DNA of 64,000 bases from Peptoniphilus sp. ING2-D1G (GCA_000952975.1 LM997412.1:1054001-1118000); one strand, 5' to 3'. Positions 8,969 through 18,828 are shown, counted from the first letter of the stretch. Notes: generated from the letters alone by a model not told the origin. A program made the numbers and translations.

Positions 8969-9997
8969 CTACAAATAATCCTCAGCTTGGAAATTTTTAA
9001 AATCAGGTCCTATTTTAAGAAAATCCTCATCTAAAAATAAAGATAAAGATGTGACCAAATTTTCCAAATAAGGTACTTTTATGCCATATTTACGAGCTAA
9101 TTTCACCAAGGACCCGATTCCATAGGGTAAATCTTCCGAAAGATATCTGTGTTCAAAGGTGAGCGGTGCATTACCCGTGCTATATACCGGATTTAAGTGC
9201 ATTGTATCATAAATCGAGTCATATTTAACATCCCAAAAACTATTTATAATATCTAAGGCCCCTACACCTTTAATCCCTAATTTATCACATATTTCAAGTC
9301 TTTCTTCATCAATTTTCTCTGTATATCTCACAACTCTTTCCGATGCTCCTTCTCCATAGAATTTAAAGGGTTGTTTAGCATCTATTCTTGCTGCATTAAA
9401 CAGAACAATGGGCAGATGGTAAGTCGGATTGGAGTTATTTATTGATGTTTCAAGTACATTTGATACTGCAGAAAATTGAGGATATATGTCCTTTAGGTCT
9501 TCTATTAGTTTATTAACTGCACCGGAGGGTATTGAAGCAACATCTATCGCTTTTTTTATTGTAAGTAATTCAACTTGTCCTTGCTCTATGTGGTCGCTTA
9601 TGTAGATTTGGGCCCCTGTTTCAGCAACTACAGTTTTATCCTTTCCTGCTTTATTAAGTTCTTCTTTTATTTCCACAGCTCCCCAGTTTCCATTGAAAAT
9701 GAGTATCACTTGATCATCTCTTACATATTTTGCTATCTGTGCGCCTATATCTCTATGTCCGTTTGCAGTGGTCATAACCATAATGTAGTTTGTATCTTTA
9801 ATAGCCTCTTTAATGTCATTGGTTATTTCCACGGGAGTTTCTACTTCAAGCACTCCCTTTACAACAATTCCTTCTTTTTTTATTTTTTCAACCTTGTCTT
9901 TATTTCTGTCATAAAGGCGGAATTTTTGGTTCAATGTAGTTAAGTGCCCCGCCATTGCTATTCCGGTATTTCCTGCACCTATAATTGTAAATTTCAT
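8969..9997 (-). CDS. Opine/octopine dehydrogenase-like NAD(P) enzyme
   Basis: A 342-residue enzyme with an N-terminal Rossmann motif (IIGAGNTGIAMAGHL) and a C-terminal octopine-dehydrogenase domain containing the NPTYHLPIVLFNAARID region with the catalytic-type His. Family members reversibly join or split an amino acid and a keto acid by NAD(P)H-dependent reductive condensation. The actual substrate cannot be read from sequence. I start at the second ATG (MKFTIIGAG), 8 bases behind AGAGG; the upstream ATG is only 2 bases from it. It follows a YfcC-type carrier by 17 bases, suggesting that the carrier imports the opine, peptide or amino acid used here. Confidence 0.75.
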   Translation of the reverse strand: MKFTIIGAGNTGIAMAGHLTTLNQKFRLYDRNKDKVEKIKKEGIVVKGVLEVETPVEITNDIKEAIKDTNYIMVMTTANGHRDIGAQIAKYVRDDQVILIFNGNWGAVEIKEELNKAGKDKTVVAETGAQIYISDHIEQGQVELLTIKKAIDVASIPSGAVNKLIEDLKDIYPQFSAVSNVLETSINNSNPTYHLPIVLFNAARIDAKQPFKFYGEGASERVVRYTEKIDEERLEICDKLGIKGVGALDIINSFWDVKYDSIYDTMHLNPVYSTGNAPLTFEHRYLSEDLPYGIGSLVKLARKYGIKVPYLENLVTSLSLFLDEDFLKIGPDFKNFQAEDYL

Positions 9998-10014
9998 CTG
10001 CATTACCTCTTTCT

Positions 10015-11442
10015 TTAAAAGGGTCCGATTTTTATCGCATCTGCTATTAGTAATAAAACAACTCCCGATAATATCCATACTATCATAAGCGGTTTAATAA
10101 ATTTAACCCACTTGGTGTAAGGGATTCCCGCCACCGCAAGGTAAGCCATAAGTTCTGAGGATGTGGGTATTATTGAGTTTGTAAATCCGTCTCCAAATTG
10201 AAATGCAAGTACTGCGGTTTGCCTTGTAAGGCCAAGTACATCTGCAAGAGGTACCATTATCGGCATAGATGTAGCTGCAAGTCCGCTCCCCGATGTTATA
10301 AAGAAGTTCAGTATTAAATTTATAAAATATATCCCCAAAGAAGATAAGGCTCTTGGAAACAAGCTTATTACACTTGATAAGCCATATACTATAGTATCAA
10401 TTATATTTGCATTTACCATTATTACGGATATGGCTTTTGCCAAACCGACTACTAAAGCTCCAAATATAAGCTCTTTTGCACCTTCAGTAAAAGTAACCGC
10501 TATTTCACTGGGGGTCATTTTTGATACAAGTCCTGCTAAAATCGCAATTGCCAAATAAACTGCAGACATCTCATTAATATACCATTGATATTTTATTATT
10601 CCGAATATTATTGAAGCTATTCCTATAAAAAGTATCGTAAGAACTATTTTTTGTTCCTTTGTAAGAGGATGAATATTTTCAAAATCTATTTTTTCATAAT
10701 CCTTATCTGTTTTAACTCCGTACATATAGCTTTGTGTAGGATCTGCTTTTACTTTTTTTGCATATCTGCTCAAGTATATCAATGTGGTGGTATAAAATGT
10801 AACCATTGCGATAAGTCTAAACCATGCTCCCGAATAAAGCGGCAGTCCTGCGATTTGTTGTGCGACTCCAACGGTAAAGGGAATAAATATCCCCGATGTA
10901 ATCCCAAAGGCTGCACCTAATGATACCATTGCCGTTCCTGTTATGACATCGTATCCCAAGGCTCTTGCCATCAATATTCCCATTGGGACGAACACACACA
11001 CTTCATCCGAGGTACCAAGTATTGCTCCTGCCCACGCAAATACGAACAAAAACATCGGGATCATGAGGTGTTCCTTTGAACCGAGTTTCTTTGCCAAGGC
11101 TCCTATTCCGTTTACAAGCGCTCCGGATTTAGTTATTACCTGCATAGCTCCACCTATTATAAGTATTAAGAATACTATTTCTGATGTTTGTATGAGTCCT
11201 TCCGGAATCGAACGGAATAAATCCATTGGAGTTGTAGGGTTTTTTTCTACATACTTAAAAGAAGTTACATCAATTAGTTCTCTTCCTGTGTTTGGGTCTT
11301 CGATACGAGCATATTCTCCTGCCGGAATTATATAAGTCAACAATGCAACTGCCAAAATAATCGTAAATAATATTACAAAAATATGAGGCATTTTAAAGCT
11401 TTCTTTGACTTCCTTCCCTTTGCTATTTTCTTGCTTTTCCAT
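10015..11442 (-). CDS. YfcC/DcuC-family carrier (basic amino acid or dicarboxylate type)
   Basis: A 475-residue integral membrane protein with about 12 segments, a first helix near 20-42 ending in YIIPAGEY, and the ion-transporter core sequences GAMQVITKSGALVNGI, GTSDEVCVFVPMGI and FFITSGSGLAATSMPIMVPL. These are hallmarks of the YfcC group within the DcuC-like superfamily, whose members carry C4-dicarboxylates, ornithine/arginine or small peptides. First gene of a two-gene unit with the opine-dehydrogenase-like enzyme. The AGGAG ribosome site lies 13 bases before the ATG, somewhat far, which may reduce translation. Confidence 0.82.
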   Translation of the reverse strand: MEKQENSKGKEVKESFKMPHIFVILFTIILAVALLTYIIPAGEYARIEDPNTGRELIDVTSFKYVEKNPTTPMDLFRSIPEGLIQTSEIVFLILIIGGAMQVITKSGALVNGIGALAKKLGSKEHLMIPMFLFVFAWAGAILGTSDEVCVFVPMGILMARALGYDVITGTAMVSLGAAFGITSGIFIPFTVGVAQQIAGLPLYSGAWFRLIAMVTFYTTTLIYLSRYAKKVKADPTQSYMYGVKTDKDYEKIDFENIHPLTKEQKIVLTILFIGIASIIFGIIKYQWYINEMSAVYLAIAILAGLVSKMTPSEIAVTFTEGAKELIFGALVVGLAKAISVIMVNANIIDTIVYGLSSVISLFPRALSSLGIYFINLILNFFITSGSGLAATSMPIMVPLADVLGLTRQTAVLAFQFGDGFTNSIIPTSSELMAYLAVAGIPYTKWVKFIKPLMIVWILSGVVLLLIADAIKIGPF

Positions 11443-11480
11443 AATTTTATAATGTTCTCCTGCTTATTAATTTGATATAC

Positions 11481-11512
11481 AAAAAGAGAGTACAAATTTT
11501 GCATTCTCTTTT
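11481..11512 (-). terminator. Promoter-proximal hairpin before the YfcC gene (possible attenuator)
   Basis: On the minus strand AAAAGAGAATGCAAA pairs with TTTGTACTCTCTTTT and is followed by a few T residues. It lies about 25 bases after the likely start of transcription and 40 bases before the YfcC start codon. It could be an attenuator, or simply a second terminator for the ribosomal operon upstream. No anti-terminator arm is evident. Confidence 0.4.
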
Positions 11513-11541
11513 ATATATCCTTCTACTTAAAAATTAATAAG

Positions 11542-11570
11542 ATTATATATTATAAGTGTTTTATAATCAA
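11542..11570 (-). promoter_or_regulatory. Promoter of the YfcC-opine dehydrogenase unit
   Basis: On the minus strand TTGATT (11565-11570), a 17-base spacer and TATAAT (11542-11547). It lies between the ribosomal operon terminator and the YfcC gene, so this unit has its own promoter. Confidence 0.6.
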
Positions 11571-11620
11571 TACACTAAATTAATTATTTTTCACATTATT
11601 TCGCTAAATATGTTAGCGTA

Positions 11621-11651
11621 AAAAAAGAGAAATCCCTTAGGACTTCTCTTA
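11621..11651 (-). terminator. Terminator of the ribosomal protein operon
   Basis: Minus-strand hairpin AAGAGAAGTCC/GGGATTTCTCTT with a three-base loop, followed by seven T residues; it overlaps the rplQ stop codon. A classic intrinsic terminator that closes the S10-spc-alpha transcript. Confidence 0.85.
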
Positions 11652-11990
11652 AACCAGTTCAATTATTGCTTTTTCTGCTCCGTCACCTCGACGATGACCT
11701 AATTTTAAAATTCTTGTGTATCCGCCGTTTCTTGTTTCATACTTCGGCGCAATTTCAGCAAATAATTTTGTAACTACATCTTCATCATATATATAAGAAA
11801 GTGCTTGTCTTCTTGCATGAAGATCTCCACGTTTTCCTAAAGTGATCATTTTTTCAGCCATTCTCTTGGCTTCTTTTGCTCTAGTAACTGTAGTTGTCAT
11901 TCTTTCTTCCCTTAAAAGAGATGTTACTAAATTTCTAAGCATAGCCTTTCTGTGAGCAGTCGGGCGACCAAGTTTTCTTAATTTAGCCAC
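11649..11990 (-). CDS. rplQ: Ribosomal protein L17 (bL17)
   Basis: A 113-residue large-subunit protein starting [18 protein letters not shown] and ending in [17 protein letters not shown], full length for bacterial L17. It sits at the end of the alpha part of the operon directly after rpoA, the order seen in most Firmicutes, and is followed immediately by the operon terminator. Confidence 0.98.
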   Translation of the reverse strand: MAKLRKLGRPTAHRKAMLRNLVTSLLREERMTTTVTRAKEAKRMAEKMITLGKRGDLHARRQALSYIYDEDVVTKLFAEIAPKYETRNGGYTRILKLGHRRGDGAEKAIIELV

Positions 11991-12005
11991 TTTACGTACC
12001 CTCCT

Positions 12006-12953
12006 TTATTCATCTTCTTTTCTCAAACTTAAGCCTAATTCAGCGAGTTTATTCTGTACTTCCTCTAAGGATTTTTTACCTAAATTTCTGACTTTCATCA
12101 TTTCTTCTTCGGTCTTTTGCATAAGTTCATCTACTGTATTAATGTTTGCTCTTTTCAAACAATTAAAAGATCTAACAGATAAATCAAGCTCTTCTACTGT
12201 CATTTCCAAAGCTTTTTCTTTTTTATTTTCTTCCTTTTCAACCATAATATTTACTTCGTTTACATGTTCTGTAAGTTCTACAAATAAGTTCAGATGTTCA
12301 GTGAGAATCTTTGCTGCTAAGGACACAGCTTCATCTGCTGCCATTGATCCATCCGTTGTAACTTCTAATATGAGTTTGTCATAGTCTGTTCTTTGACCGA
12401 CTCTTGTATTCTCAACTTTCCAGTTTACCTTTCTTATGGGCGTATAATTGGAGTCTATAGGTATAACGCTTATTTCAGAAATTTCGTCTTTTTTCATCTC
12501 AGAGGGTTCATATCCTCTTCCCTTTTCAATTGTGAGCTCCATATAAACATCGGCATCTTTATTTAAAGTCGCTATATGATGATCAGGGTTTACTATTTGA
12601 ACTTCAGGTCCGACTATTATGTCAGAGGCTTTAATTTCACCCTCGCCCATCTTTTCAATTATAGCTTTAACAGGTTTTTCACCATCTAAATTTACTATAG
12701 TTCCCTTTATGTTGAGTATTATTTGCGGTACGTCTTCAAGTACTCCGGGAATTGTAGAAAATTCGTGTTCCACTCCTCTTATCTTCAATACCGATACTGC
12801 TGCGCCCGGTAATGAGGATAAAAGAACTCTTCTAAGGGAATTACCTATTGTTATTCCAAATCCACTTTCTAAAGGTTCAACGACAAACTTTCCGTATTTT
12901 CCGGATTCATCTAATTCAACTATTTCAATACTAGGTTTTTCAATTTCTATCAT
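12006..12953 (-). CDS. rpoA: RNA polymerase alpha subunit
   Basis: A 315-residue alpha subunit. The N-terminal domain carries [20 protein letters not shown] and the beta/beta'-binding [14 protein letters not shown] segment. After a charged linker (residues about 230-250), the C-terminal domain ([28 protein letters not shown]) contacts UP elements and activators. It dimerises to start RNA polymerase assembly. Located between rpsK and rplQ; the rpsD gene found here in many Clostridia is absent. Confidence 0.98.
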   Translation of the reverse strand: MIEIEKPSIEIVELDESGKYGKFVVEPLESGFGITIGNSLRRVLLSSLPGAAVSVLKIRGVEHEFSTIPGVLEDVPQIILNIKGTIVNLDGEKPVKAIIEKMGEGEIKASDIIVGPEVQIVNPDHHIATLNKDADVYMELTIEKGRGYEPSEMKKDEISEISVIPIDSNYTPIRKVNWKVENTRVGQRTDYDKLILEVTTDGSMAADEAVSLAAKILTEHLNLFVELTEHVNEVNIMVEKEENKKEKALEMTVEELDLSVRSFNCLKRANINTVDELMQKTEEEMMKVRNLGKKSLEEVQNKLAELGLSLRKEDE

Positions 12954-12993
12954 TGACTTACCCTCCTTATTGGGTTATTAGGAGCGTAAATAA

Positions 12994-13389
12994 TTAAACT
13001 CTCCTGCGTTTAGGCGGTCTACAACCATTGTGTGGAATTGGCGTTATATCTTTGATCATTGTTACTTCCAATCCCGATGCTTGGAGTGATCTTATTGCAG
13101 CTTCTCTCCCTGAACCCGGTCCCTTTACATAGACTTCTACAGTTTTTAGACCGTGCTCTTTCGCTTTATTAGCTGCTTCTTCTGCCGCTTCTTGAGCTGC
13201 AAAGGGTGTAGATTTTCTGGAACCTCTAAATCCAAGTTGTCCTGCACTTGCCCATGAAATTACGTTACCGCTCATATCAGTAAGTGTAACCATAGTATTA
13301 TTGAAAGTCGAAGCTATATGAGCTTGACCTTTTTCAATGTTTTTACGTTCTCTTCTTCTTGTACGAGTTACTTTTTGTTTTTTAGCCAT
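12994..13389 (-). CDS. rpsK: Ribosomal protein S11 (uS11)
   Basis: A 131-residue small-subunit platform protein: [18 protein letters not shown] near the N-terminus and the C-terminal [14 protein letters not shown], invariant in bacteria. A normal ribosome site precedes the ATG. It is 12 bases downstream of rpsM in the alpha segment. Confidence 0.98.
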   Translation of the reverse strand: MAKKQKVTRTRRRERKNIEKGQAHIASTFNNTMVTLTDMSGNVISWASAGQLGFRGSRKSTPFAAQEAAEEAANKAKEHGLKTVEVYVKGPGSGREAAIRSLQASGLEVTMIKDITPIPHNGCRPPKRRRV

Positions 13390-13401
13390 AATCTACCTCC
13401 T

Positions 13402-13764
13402 TTACTTTTTCTTTGATACTAATTTTTTAGGACCTTTTCTGGTTCTGGCATTTGTCTTTGTTCTTTGTCCTCTTACGGGAAGTCCTCTTCTGTGTCTTAT
13501 TCCTCTATAGCAATTTATTTCCCTTAATCTCTTTATATTCATTGCTATATCACGGCGAAGATCTCCTTCTACGTGATACTTGTCAATTTGTTCTCTGATT
13601 CTTGCAATTTCAGCTTCTGTTAAGTCTTTTACTCTTGTATCAAAGTCAACGTCAGCATTTCTTAAAATTTCTTGTGATCTGCTTCTGCCTATTCCGTAGA
13701 TATAAGTAAGACCAATTTCAACGCGCTTTTCCCTGGGTAAATCAATACCAGCAATTCTTGCCAT
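13402..13764 (-). CDS. rpsM: Ribosomal protein S13 (uS13)
   Basis: A 120-residue head protein of the small subunit, starting [26 protein letters not shown] and ending in the basic tail [10 protein letters not shown] with the conserved [19 protein letters not shown]. Follows rpmJ by 11 bases. Confidence 0.98.
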   Translation of the reverse strand: MARIAGIDLPREKRVEIGLTYIYGIGRSRSQEILRNADVDFDTRVKDLTEAEIARIREQIDKYHVEGDLRRDIAMNIKRLREINCYRGIRHRRGLPVRGQRTKTNARTRKGPKKLVSKKK

Positions 13765-13775
13765 TTATAGCCTCC

Positions 13776-13889
13776 TTATCCTTGCTTTTGTTTATGTTTT
13801 GGATTTTCGCAAATGACCATAACTCGACCATTTCTTTTGATTATCTTACATTTTTCACACATCTTTTTAACAGATGGTCTAACTTTCAT
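13776..13889 (-). CDS. rpmJ: Ribosomal protein L36 (bL36), zinc-ribbon form
   Basis: A 37-residue protein read directly from the minus strand: [21 protein letters not shown]-type turn ([10 protein letters not shown]) and [10 protein letters not shown] at the end. Cys11, Cys14, Cys27 and His32 form the zinc ribbon of the C+ type. An AGGAGG ribosome site lies 6 bases before the ATG. Position between infA and rpsM is the standard one. Confidence 0.96.
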   Translation of the reverse strand: MKVRPSVKKMCEKCKIIKRNGRVMVICENPKHKQKQG

Positions 13890-13916
13890 TTTATCCCTCC
13901 TAAATTATAGGGTTAT

Positions 13917-14135
13917 CTATTTTTTTCTCCAGGTAATTCTTCCTCTTGTAAGATCATAGGGTGATAATTCAACCGTAACCTTATCACCTGGCAATATTCT
14001 TATATAATTCATTCTAAGTTTACCTGAAATGTGAGCAAGTATTATATGTCCATTTTCAAGTTTTACTTTGAAGTTTGTATTTGGAAGTGCATCAACCACC
14101 ACACCTTCAACTTCAATAACGTCTTCTTTAGCCAT
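13917..14135 (-). CDS. infA: Translation initiation factor IF-1
   Basis: A 72-residue S1-fold protein ([42 protein letters not shown]). I start at MAKED, 8 bases behind AGGAGG, rather than at an in-frame codon seven residues further upstream. IF-1 blocks the ribosomal A site during initiation. Lies between the KOW-domain gene and rpmJ. Confidence 0.98.
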   Translation of the reverse strand: MAKEDVIEVEGVVVDALPNTNFKVKLENGHIILAHISGKLRMNYIRILPGDKVTVELSPYDLTRGRITWRKK

Positions 14136-14152
14136 TAAGAGTTCCTCCTGTC

Positions 14153-14407
14153 TCAACTATAGTTTTTTAGACTCTTTCGTATATATGAATTACTTAAATC
14201 AGTCTCGCTTATATCTATTATATCTTTATAAATTATAAGGTGTTTTATCTTCTTCTTTTTAGGATTAACTAATTTTCTACTTTTTCCATCAACTATAGAT
14301 ACATAGTTTTCATCAAGAATTTTATTAACTAAAAATATAGTGCCTGCATCTCTGCCGGCTTTTGACTTAACTACTTGACCGACCTTTATAAATAAAGTAT
14401 TAATCAT
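14153..14407 (-). CDS. KOW-domain RNA-binding protein (L14e-like)
   Basis: An 84-residue protein starting with a KOW motif ([19 protein letters not shown]). A basic patch (PKKKKIKHL) follows. Proteins of this type, annotated as KOW or L14e-like RNA-binding proteins, sit between adk/map and infA in many Clostridia, the same position as here. A ribosome-associated role is likely but the function is not established. The map gene usually found next to it is missing. Confidence 0.8.
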   Translation of the reverse strand: MINTLFIKVGQVVKSKAGRDAGTIFLVNKILDENYVSIVDGKSRKLVNPKKKKIKHLIIYKDIIDISETDLSNSYIRKSLKNYS

Positions 14408-14411
14408 ATAA

Positions 14412-15056
14412 TTAAATTTCTAAAGCCTTTACTATGTCTTCAGAGACTATTTTTATTTCCTTAGAACCGTCTATATTGACTAAGAGTCCTTGTGCTGAAT
14501 AATAGTCTAAAAGAGGAACTGTTTGATTGACATACACATTTATTCTTTTTTGAACTGTTTCTTCAACATCATCATCTCTTTGAATAAGAGGTGTATTGTC
14601 CTTATCGCAAAATCCTTCGTTTTTGGGTGGGTTGAATTTTATGTGATAGGTAGCTCCGCAAGTTTTACATATTCTTCTTCCAACTGCTCTTTCTACCAAT
14701 ATGCTGCTGTCGACATCTATATTTATAACTTTATCAAGTTTTGTCCCAAGTTTATCAAGCTCTGCATCAAGGCTTACTGCTTGGGCAACGGTTCTCGGAA
14801 AACCATCCAATAAAAATCCGTCCTTGCAATCGTCTCTTGAAATTCTATCTTGAACAATTTCTATAACTACTTGGTCAGGCACTAAAGCTCCTTGATCCAT
14901 GTAAGATTTAGCCTTTTTTCCCAATTCAGTTCCGTTCTTGATATTTTCTCTGAAAATGTCTCCAGTGGAAATATGAGGTATGCTGTATTTATTTATAATA
15001 AATTCTGCTTGAGTCCCTTTACCTGCTCCTGGAGGCCCTAAAATTACGAGTCTCAT
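14412..15056 (-). CDS. adk: Adenylate kinase, zinc-binding form
   Basis: A 214-residue kinase catalysing ATP + AMP to 2 ADP. P-loop [13 protein letters not shown]-binding [21 protein letters not shown], and a LID domain with CKTC and a later CDKD that supply a Cys3-Asp zinc site, as in Gram-positive enzymes. Of two adjacent ATG codons I use the second, 6 bases behind AGGAGG. Follows secY by a few bases. Confidence 0.97.
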   Translation of the reverse strand: MRLVILGPPGAGKGTQAEFIINKYSIPHISTGDIFRENIKNGTELGKKAKSYMDQGALVPDQVVIEIVQDRISRDDCKDGFLLDGFPRTVAQAVSLDAELDKLGTKLDKVINIDVDSSILVERAVGRRICKTCGATYHIKFNPPKNEGFCDKDNTPLIQRDDDVEETVQKRINVYVNQTVPLLDYYSAQGLLVNIDGSKEIKIVSEDIVKALEI

Positions 15057-15066
15057 CATTTACCTC

Positions 15067-16347
15067 CTATTTATTTAAAAATCCCTTGTAATGTCTCATC
15101 AACATTTGTTGTTCTAAAACTCTTGCGGTTTCAAGTACTACCCCAACTACGATTATCATAGACGTGCCACCGTAATTAAAGGGTAAGTTTGATACCTTTG
15201 TCAAAAATATCGGCAATATTGCGAGTATTGCCAGAGCTATAGCTCCGGGTAGACACAATCTGTTTACAGTTTTTTGCAAATAATCCGATGTGGGTTTTCC
15301 TGCACGTATTCCCGGAATAAATCCGCCGTTTTGTTGCAAGTTTTTAGAATATTCAACTGTATTGAATTGTATAGCTGTGTAAAAATATGTGAAAAATACT
15401 ATCAAAACCACAGTCACGACTACATAGTAAATTGTTCCCGGAATTCCTTCAACTGTAAAATACTTTGCGATAGTTCTTTGTGTCGATTCATTTTTTGTAA
15501 ACATTGCAAAGGTAGCCGGTATAGAAACAATTGAACTTGCGAAAATCATCGGCATAACACCGCTCATAAGTACCTTAACAGGGATATGAGTAGATTGTCC
15601 GCCATACATTTTTCTGCCGACAACTCTTTTTGCATATTGTACAGGAATTTTTCTTTCACCTTCATTTAATGCAACTACAAATACAACAATTGCAATTGCA
15701 ATTACGAAAAATATCACAAGGAAAATTGGATTTGCAAGTCCTGCATTGACCATGGCGAAGGATTGAACTATATCAGAAGGAAATCTCGATACTATTCCTG
15801 CAAAAATAAGAAGTGATATTCCGTTTCCAACTCCATGTTCTGTAATTTGTTCTCCTAACCATATCAAAAACGCCGTTCCGGCAACTATTGATAATACTAC
15901 TACCGATTTTTCAAGAATTGTAGTTGCAACTACCGCCTCTCCAAAAAATCCGAAAGCAAATCCGATAGCTTGAATAAATGCTATAACTATTGCAAGATAA
16001 CGAGTGTATTTTGCAATTTTCTTTCTTCCTGTTTCCCCTTCCTTTGATAAGGCTTCCAAGGAAGGAATCGCTATGGTCAATAGTTGTAATATAATTGAAG
16101 CCGTGATATATGGATATATATTGGCTGCAAATATCGAAAATCTACTGAAGTTTCCTCCTGCCATCAAGTCAAGTAGGGAAAAAACTGTTTGACTTGTATT
16201 CATATAAAGTTGTTGAACTTTTTGAGCATTCATAAATGGGACCACAATAAAAGATCCTAATCTATAAAGCAAAAGCATGAAAAGTGTAAATAACATTTTT
16301 TTGCGAAGCGACTGCACTTTCCAAGCATTTTTGAACGTGGAAATCAT
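15067..16347 (-). CDS. secY: Protein translocase subunit SecY
   Basis: A 426-residue membrane protein with ten predicted helices, starting [20 protein letters not shown] and including the plug region after helix 1, GERKIPVQYAKR, and the C-terminal EQQMLMRHYKGFLNK. It forms the protein-conducting channel with SecE and SecG. Its start overlaps the rplO stop by one base, so translation is coupled. Confidence 0.97.
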   Translation of the reverse strand: MISTFKNAWKVQSLRKKMLFTLFMLLLYRLGSFIVVPFMNAQKVQQLYMNTSQTVFSLLDLMAGGNFSRFSIFAANIYPYITASIILQLLTIAIPSLEALSKEGETGRKKIAKYTRYLAIVIAFIQAIGFAFGFFGEAVVATTILEKSVVVLSIVAGTAFLIWLGEQITEHGVGNGISLLIFAGIVSRFPSDIVQSFAMVNAGLANPIFLVIFFVIAIAIVVFVVALNEGERKIPVQYAKRVVGRKMYGGQSTHIPVKVLMSGVMPMIFASSIVSIPATFAMFTKNESTQRTIAKYFTVEGIPGTIYYVVVTVVLIVFFTYFYTAIQFNTVEYSKNLQQNGGFIPGIRAGKPTSDYLQKTVNRLCLPGAIALAILAILPIFLTKVSNLPFNYGGTSMIIVVGVVLETARVLEQQMLMRHYKGFLNK

Positions 16348-16790
16348 TAAATCACCTCTATCTTTCCACCGGCTGATTCGATTTTTTCAACAGCTGATTT
16401 TGAAAAATGATGTGCTTTTACAGTAATTTTTGAGGTTAAATCTCCATTTCCAAGTATCCTTACCCCGTCATTATTTTTCTTAATAAGACCCATTTCCTTT
16501 AATACTTCAGGTGTAACTTCGGCGCCATCTTCGAATACATTTAAATCTTCTACATTCAATATTGAATATTGTTTAGCGAATATATTTGTAAAACCTCTTT
16601 TTGGTAATCTTCTGAACAATGGCATTTGGCCACCTTCAAATCCCGGTCTTACTCCACCGCCCGATCTTGCGTTTTGTCCTTTATGACCTCTTCCGGATGT
16701 CTTGCCAAGTCCTGAACCAATGCCTCTTCCGACTCTTTTTTTGGCTTTTACTCCGCCACCTTCAGCAGGTCTTAAATCGTGTAATTTCAC
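16347..16790 (-). CDS. rplO: Ribosomal protein L15 (uL15)
   Basis: A 147-residue large-subunit protein: [19 protein letters not shown], the Gly-rich [20 protein letters not shown], and a folded C-terminal half. Lies between rpmD and secY as in the standard spc operon. Confidence 0.98.
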   Translation of the reverse strand: MKLHDLRPAEGGGVKAKKRVGRGIGSGLGKTSGRGHKGQNARSGGGVRPGFEGGQMPLFRRLPKRGFTNIFAKQYSILNVEDLNVFEDGAEVTPEVLKEMGLIKKNNDGVRILGNGDLTSKITVKAHHFSKSAVEKIESAGGKIEVI

Positions 16791-16803
16791 CTTTTACACC
16801 TCC

Positions 16804-16971
16804 TTATTCTTCTATTTCAAGCATATATGACACTTGTTTGATCATTCCTCTTATTTGAGGATTGTCTTCGTGTTCAACAATTTGTCCTATTTTATTTAAA
16901 CCAAGTGCCTTAATAGTTCTCTTATGCGTTTGTTTTCTTCCTATAGGGCTTTTTACTAATTTAATTTTCAT
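16804..16971 (-). CDS. rpmD: Ribosomal protein L30 (uL30)
   Basis: A 55-residue protein read from the minus strand: [18 protein letters not shown], then [16 protein letters not shown] and [14 protein letters not shown]. This is the compact bacterial L30. Between rpsE and rplO with a short gap on each side and an upstream ribosome site. Confidence 0.96.
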   Translation of the reverse strand: MKIKLVKSPIGRKQTHKRTIKALGLNKIGQIVEHEDNPQIRGMIKQVSYMLEIEE

Positions 16972-16984
16972 AGTTCTACCCCCC

Positions 16985-17491
16985 TTATCCTAAAATTTCA
17001 TCTACCGACTTATTTCTAAGTCTTGCTACCGATTCAGCTGTTTTCAATTCAGATAGTCCTTTTATGGTAGCATTGACAATATTTCTAGGGTTACTTGAGC
17101 CTATATTCTTCGTTCTTATATCTGAAATTCCCGCAAGTTCACATACGGCACGTACTGCTCCTCCGGCAATAACTCCTGTACCTGCTGGTGCCGGTTTTAA
17201 AAATACTTTTCCTGCTCCGACAACTCCTGTTACTTCATGAGGGATAGATGTTTCTAATAAATTTACTTTTATCAAGTGTTTCTTTGCATCTTGTGTAGCT
17301 TTTCTAATTGATTCAGGCACTTCAAGAGCCTTGCCCATTCCTACTCCAACATGGCCTTGGCGATCTCCTACAACTACTAAAGCTGAAAATCTGAAGTTTC
17401 TACCACCCTTTACAACTTTTGCTACTCTGTTGATTGAAACTACTTTTTCTTCAAGATCTAATTCTTTTGCATTAATTAATGAACGTTCCAT
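16985..17491 (-). CDS. rpsE: Ribosomal protein S5 (uS5)
   Basis: A 168-residue small-subunit protein with the double-stranded RNA-binding-like N-terminal domain ([19 protein letters not shown]) and the C-terminal S5 fold ([32 protein letters not shown]). Residues linked to spectinomycin binding lie in the VKGGRNF loop and look wild type. Confidence 0.98.
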   Translation of the reverse strand: MERSLINAKELDLEEKVVSINRVAKVVKGGRNFRFSALVVVGDRQGHVGVGMGKALEVPESIRKATQDAKKHLIKVNLLETSIPHEVTGVVGAGKVFLKPAPAGTGVIAGGAVRAVCELAGISDIRTKNIGSSNPRNIVNATIKGLSELKTAESVARLRNKSVDEILG

Positions 17492-17505
17492 TTTCCCCTC
17501 CTTTT

Positions 17506-17868
17506 TCAGAATTTCAATCCGGTTTCTCTTGCTGCATCAGCCAATGCTTTTATACGTCCGTGATATAAATATCCGGATCTGTCAAAAACAACATTTTCTA
17601 TTCCAGCATCCAATGCACGTTTAGCCACTAATTTACCAACTTCTTGAGCTGCCTCAATGTTTTTTGTGCTTTCAAGCTCAAAGGACTTATCAAGTGTTGA
17701 CGCTTGTATTAATGTTTCTCCCTTTTCATCATTAATTATTTGTGCATATATATGTGAGTTTGATCTGAAAACTGAAAGTCTTGGGCAAGATTGCGTTCCG
17801 GAGATTTTGTTTCTAATTCTCTTGTGTCTTTTTATTCTACTTGCGTTTTTATCTATTTTATTAAACAC
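17506..17868 (-). CDS. rplR: Ribosomal protein L18 (uL18)
   Basis: A 120-residue 5S-rRNA-binding protein: a basic N-terminus ([15 protein letters not shown]), [18 protein letters not shown] and the C-terminal [20 protein letters not shown]. Standard position between rplF and rpsE. Confidence 0.98.
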   Translation of the reverse strand: MFNKIDKNASRIKRHKRIRNKISGTQSCPRLSVFRSNSHIYAQIINDEKGETLIQASTLDKSFELESTKNIEAAQEVGKLVAKRALDAGIENVVFDRSGYLYHGRIKALADAARETGLKF

Positions 17869-17884
17869 TTATTTACTCCTTTCC

Positions 17885-18421
17885 TTACTTACCTGTTTTT
17901 CCGACTTTACGTCTTATTTGTTCTCCAACATATTTTATACCCTTGCCTTTGTATGGTTCAGGTTCTCTATATTTTCTGATTTTCGCGGCATATTGCCCTA
18001 CCTTTTGCTTGTCAATACCTGTGATAATTATGCTTGTAGGTGCGGGTACTTCCACTTGAATTCCTTCAGGATCTTCAAGTTCCAGAGGATGAGATAATCC
18101 AAGAGTTAAAGCTAATTTCTTTCCATTCTTAGCTGCTCTATATCCTGTTCCCACTATTTCAAGTTCTTTTTTATATCCTTCTGTAACGCCGATAACCATA
18201 TTTTCTATTAGTGTTCTTGTTAAACCGTGCATTGCTTTATGTCTTTTTTCATCGCTTGGTCTTTCAACAACTAATTCATTATCTTCCAAATTGATTTTCA
18301 TTTCAGAATCAAAGGTTTGTGTTAATTCTCCCTTAGGTCCCTTAACGGTTATTTTATTGTTTTCTACTTTCACATCTACACCGTTTGGGATGACTATTGG
18401 TTTTTTACCTATTCTAGACAT
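17885..18421 (-). CDS. rplF: Ribosomal protein L6 (uL6)
   Basis: A 178-residue two-domain protein ([15 protein letters not shown] at the start; [20 protein letters not shown] at the end). The start follows AGGAGG by 4 bases; a longer in-frame reading would run into the end of rpsH and add nothing family-like. Confidence 0.98.
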   Translation of the reverse strand: MSRIGKKPIVIPNGVDVKVENNKITVKGPKGELTQTFDSEMKINLEDNELVVERPSDEKRHKAMHGLTRTLIENMVIGVTEGYKKELEIVGTGYRAAKNGKKLALTLGLSHPLELEDPEGIQVEVPAPTSIIITGIDKQKVGQYAAKIRKYREPEPYKGKGIKYVGEQIRRKVGKTGK

Positions 18422-18432
18422 ATTTCCTCCTA

Positions 18433-18828
18433 TTACCAAACGTAGCAGATTACTTCTCCACCTACATTAGATTTTCTTGCCTCTTTATCAGTGATTACTC
18501 CCTTGGATGTAGAGATTATTGCTATTCCCAAACCTCCAAGTACCTTTGGTAGATCGCTGCTTTGTGCATAGACTCTAAGGCCCGGTTTTGAAATCTTCTT
18601 AATTCCGCTTATTACCTTTTCGTTATTTTCTCCGTATTTAAAATCTATTCTAATAACACCTTGTTTGTCATCATCAATTACTTCGTAATTTTTAATGTAT
18701 CCTTCATCTAATAGGATTCTCGATATTTCTTTTTTCATATTTGAAGCCGGAATATCTACAGATTTATGTTTTGCATTATTAGCATTTCTAATTCTAGTAA
18801 GCATATCTGCAATTGGGTCTGTCATCAT
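18433..18828 (-). CDS. rpsH: Ribosomal protein S8 (uS8)
   Basis: A 131-residue small-subunit assembly protein: [14 protein letters not shown] at the N-terminus and the C-terminal [20 protein letters not shown] ending in CYVW. Two adjacent ATG codons are possible starts; the first has 9 bases to the GGGAGG ribosome site. In E. coli S8 represses the spc operon; no S8-like target was evident here. Confidence 0.97.
   Translation of the reverse strand: MMTDPIADMLTRIRNANNAKHKSVDIPASNMKKEISRILLDEGYIKNYEVIDDDKQGVIRIDFKYGENNEKVISGIKKISKPGLRVYAQSSDLPKVLGGLGIAIISTSKGVITDKEARKSNVGGEVICYVW

Noticed and set aside
8969-9997. Staphylopine-type metallophore synthesis from the opine dehydrogenase
   Set aside because: No nicotianamine-like synthase, histidine racemase or metal ABC transporter lies nearby.
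11600-11621. CGCTAA/TTAGCG hairpin as a second terminator
   Set aside because: It lacks a T run on the minus strand and lies behind the clear operon terminator.
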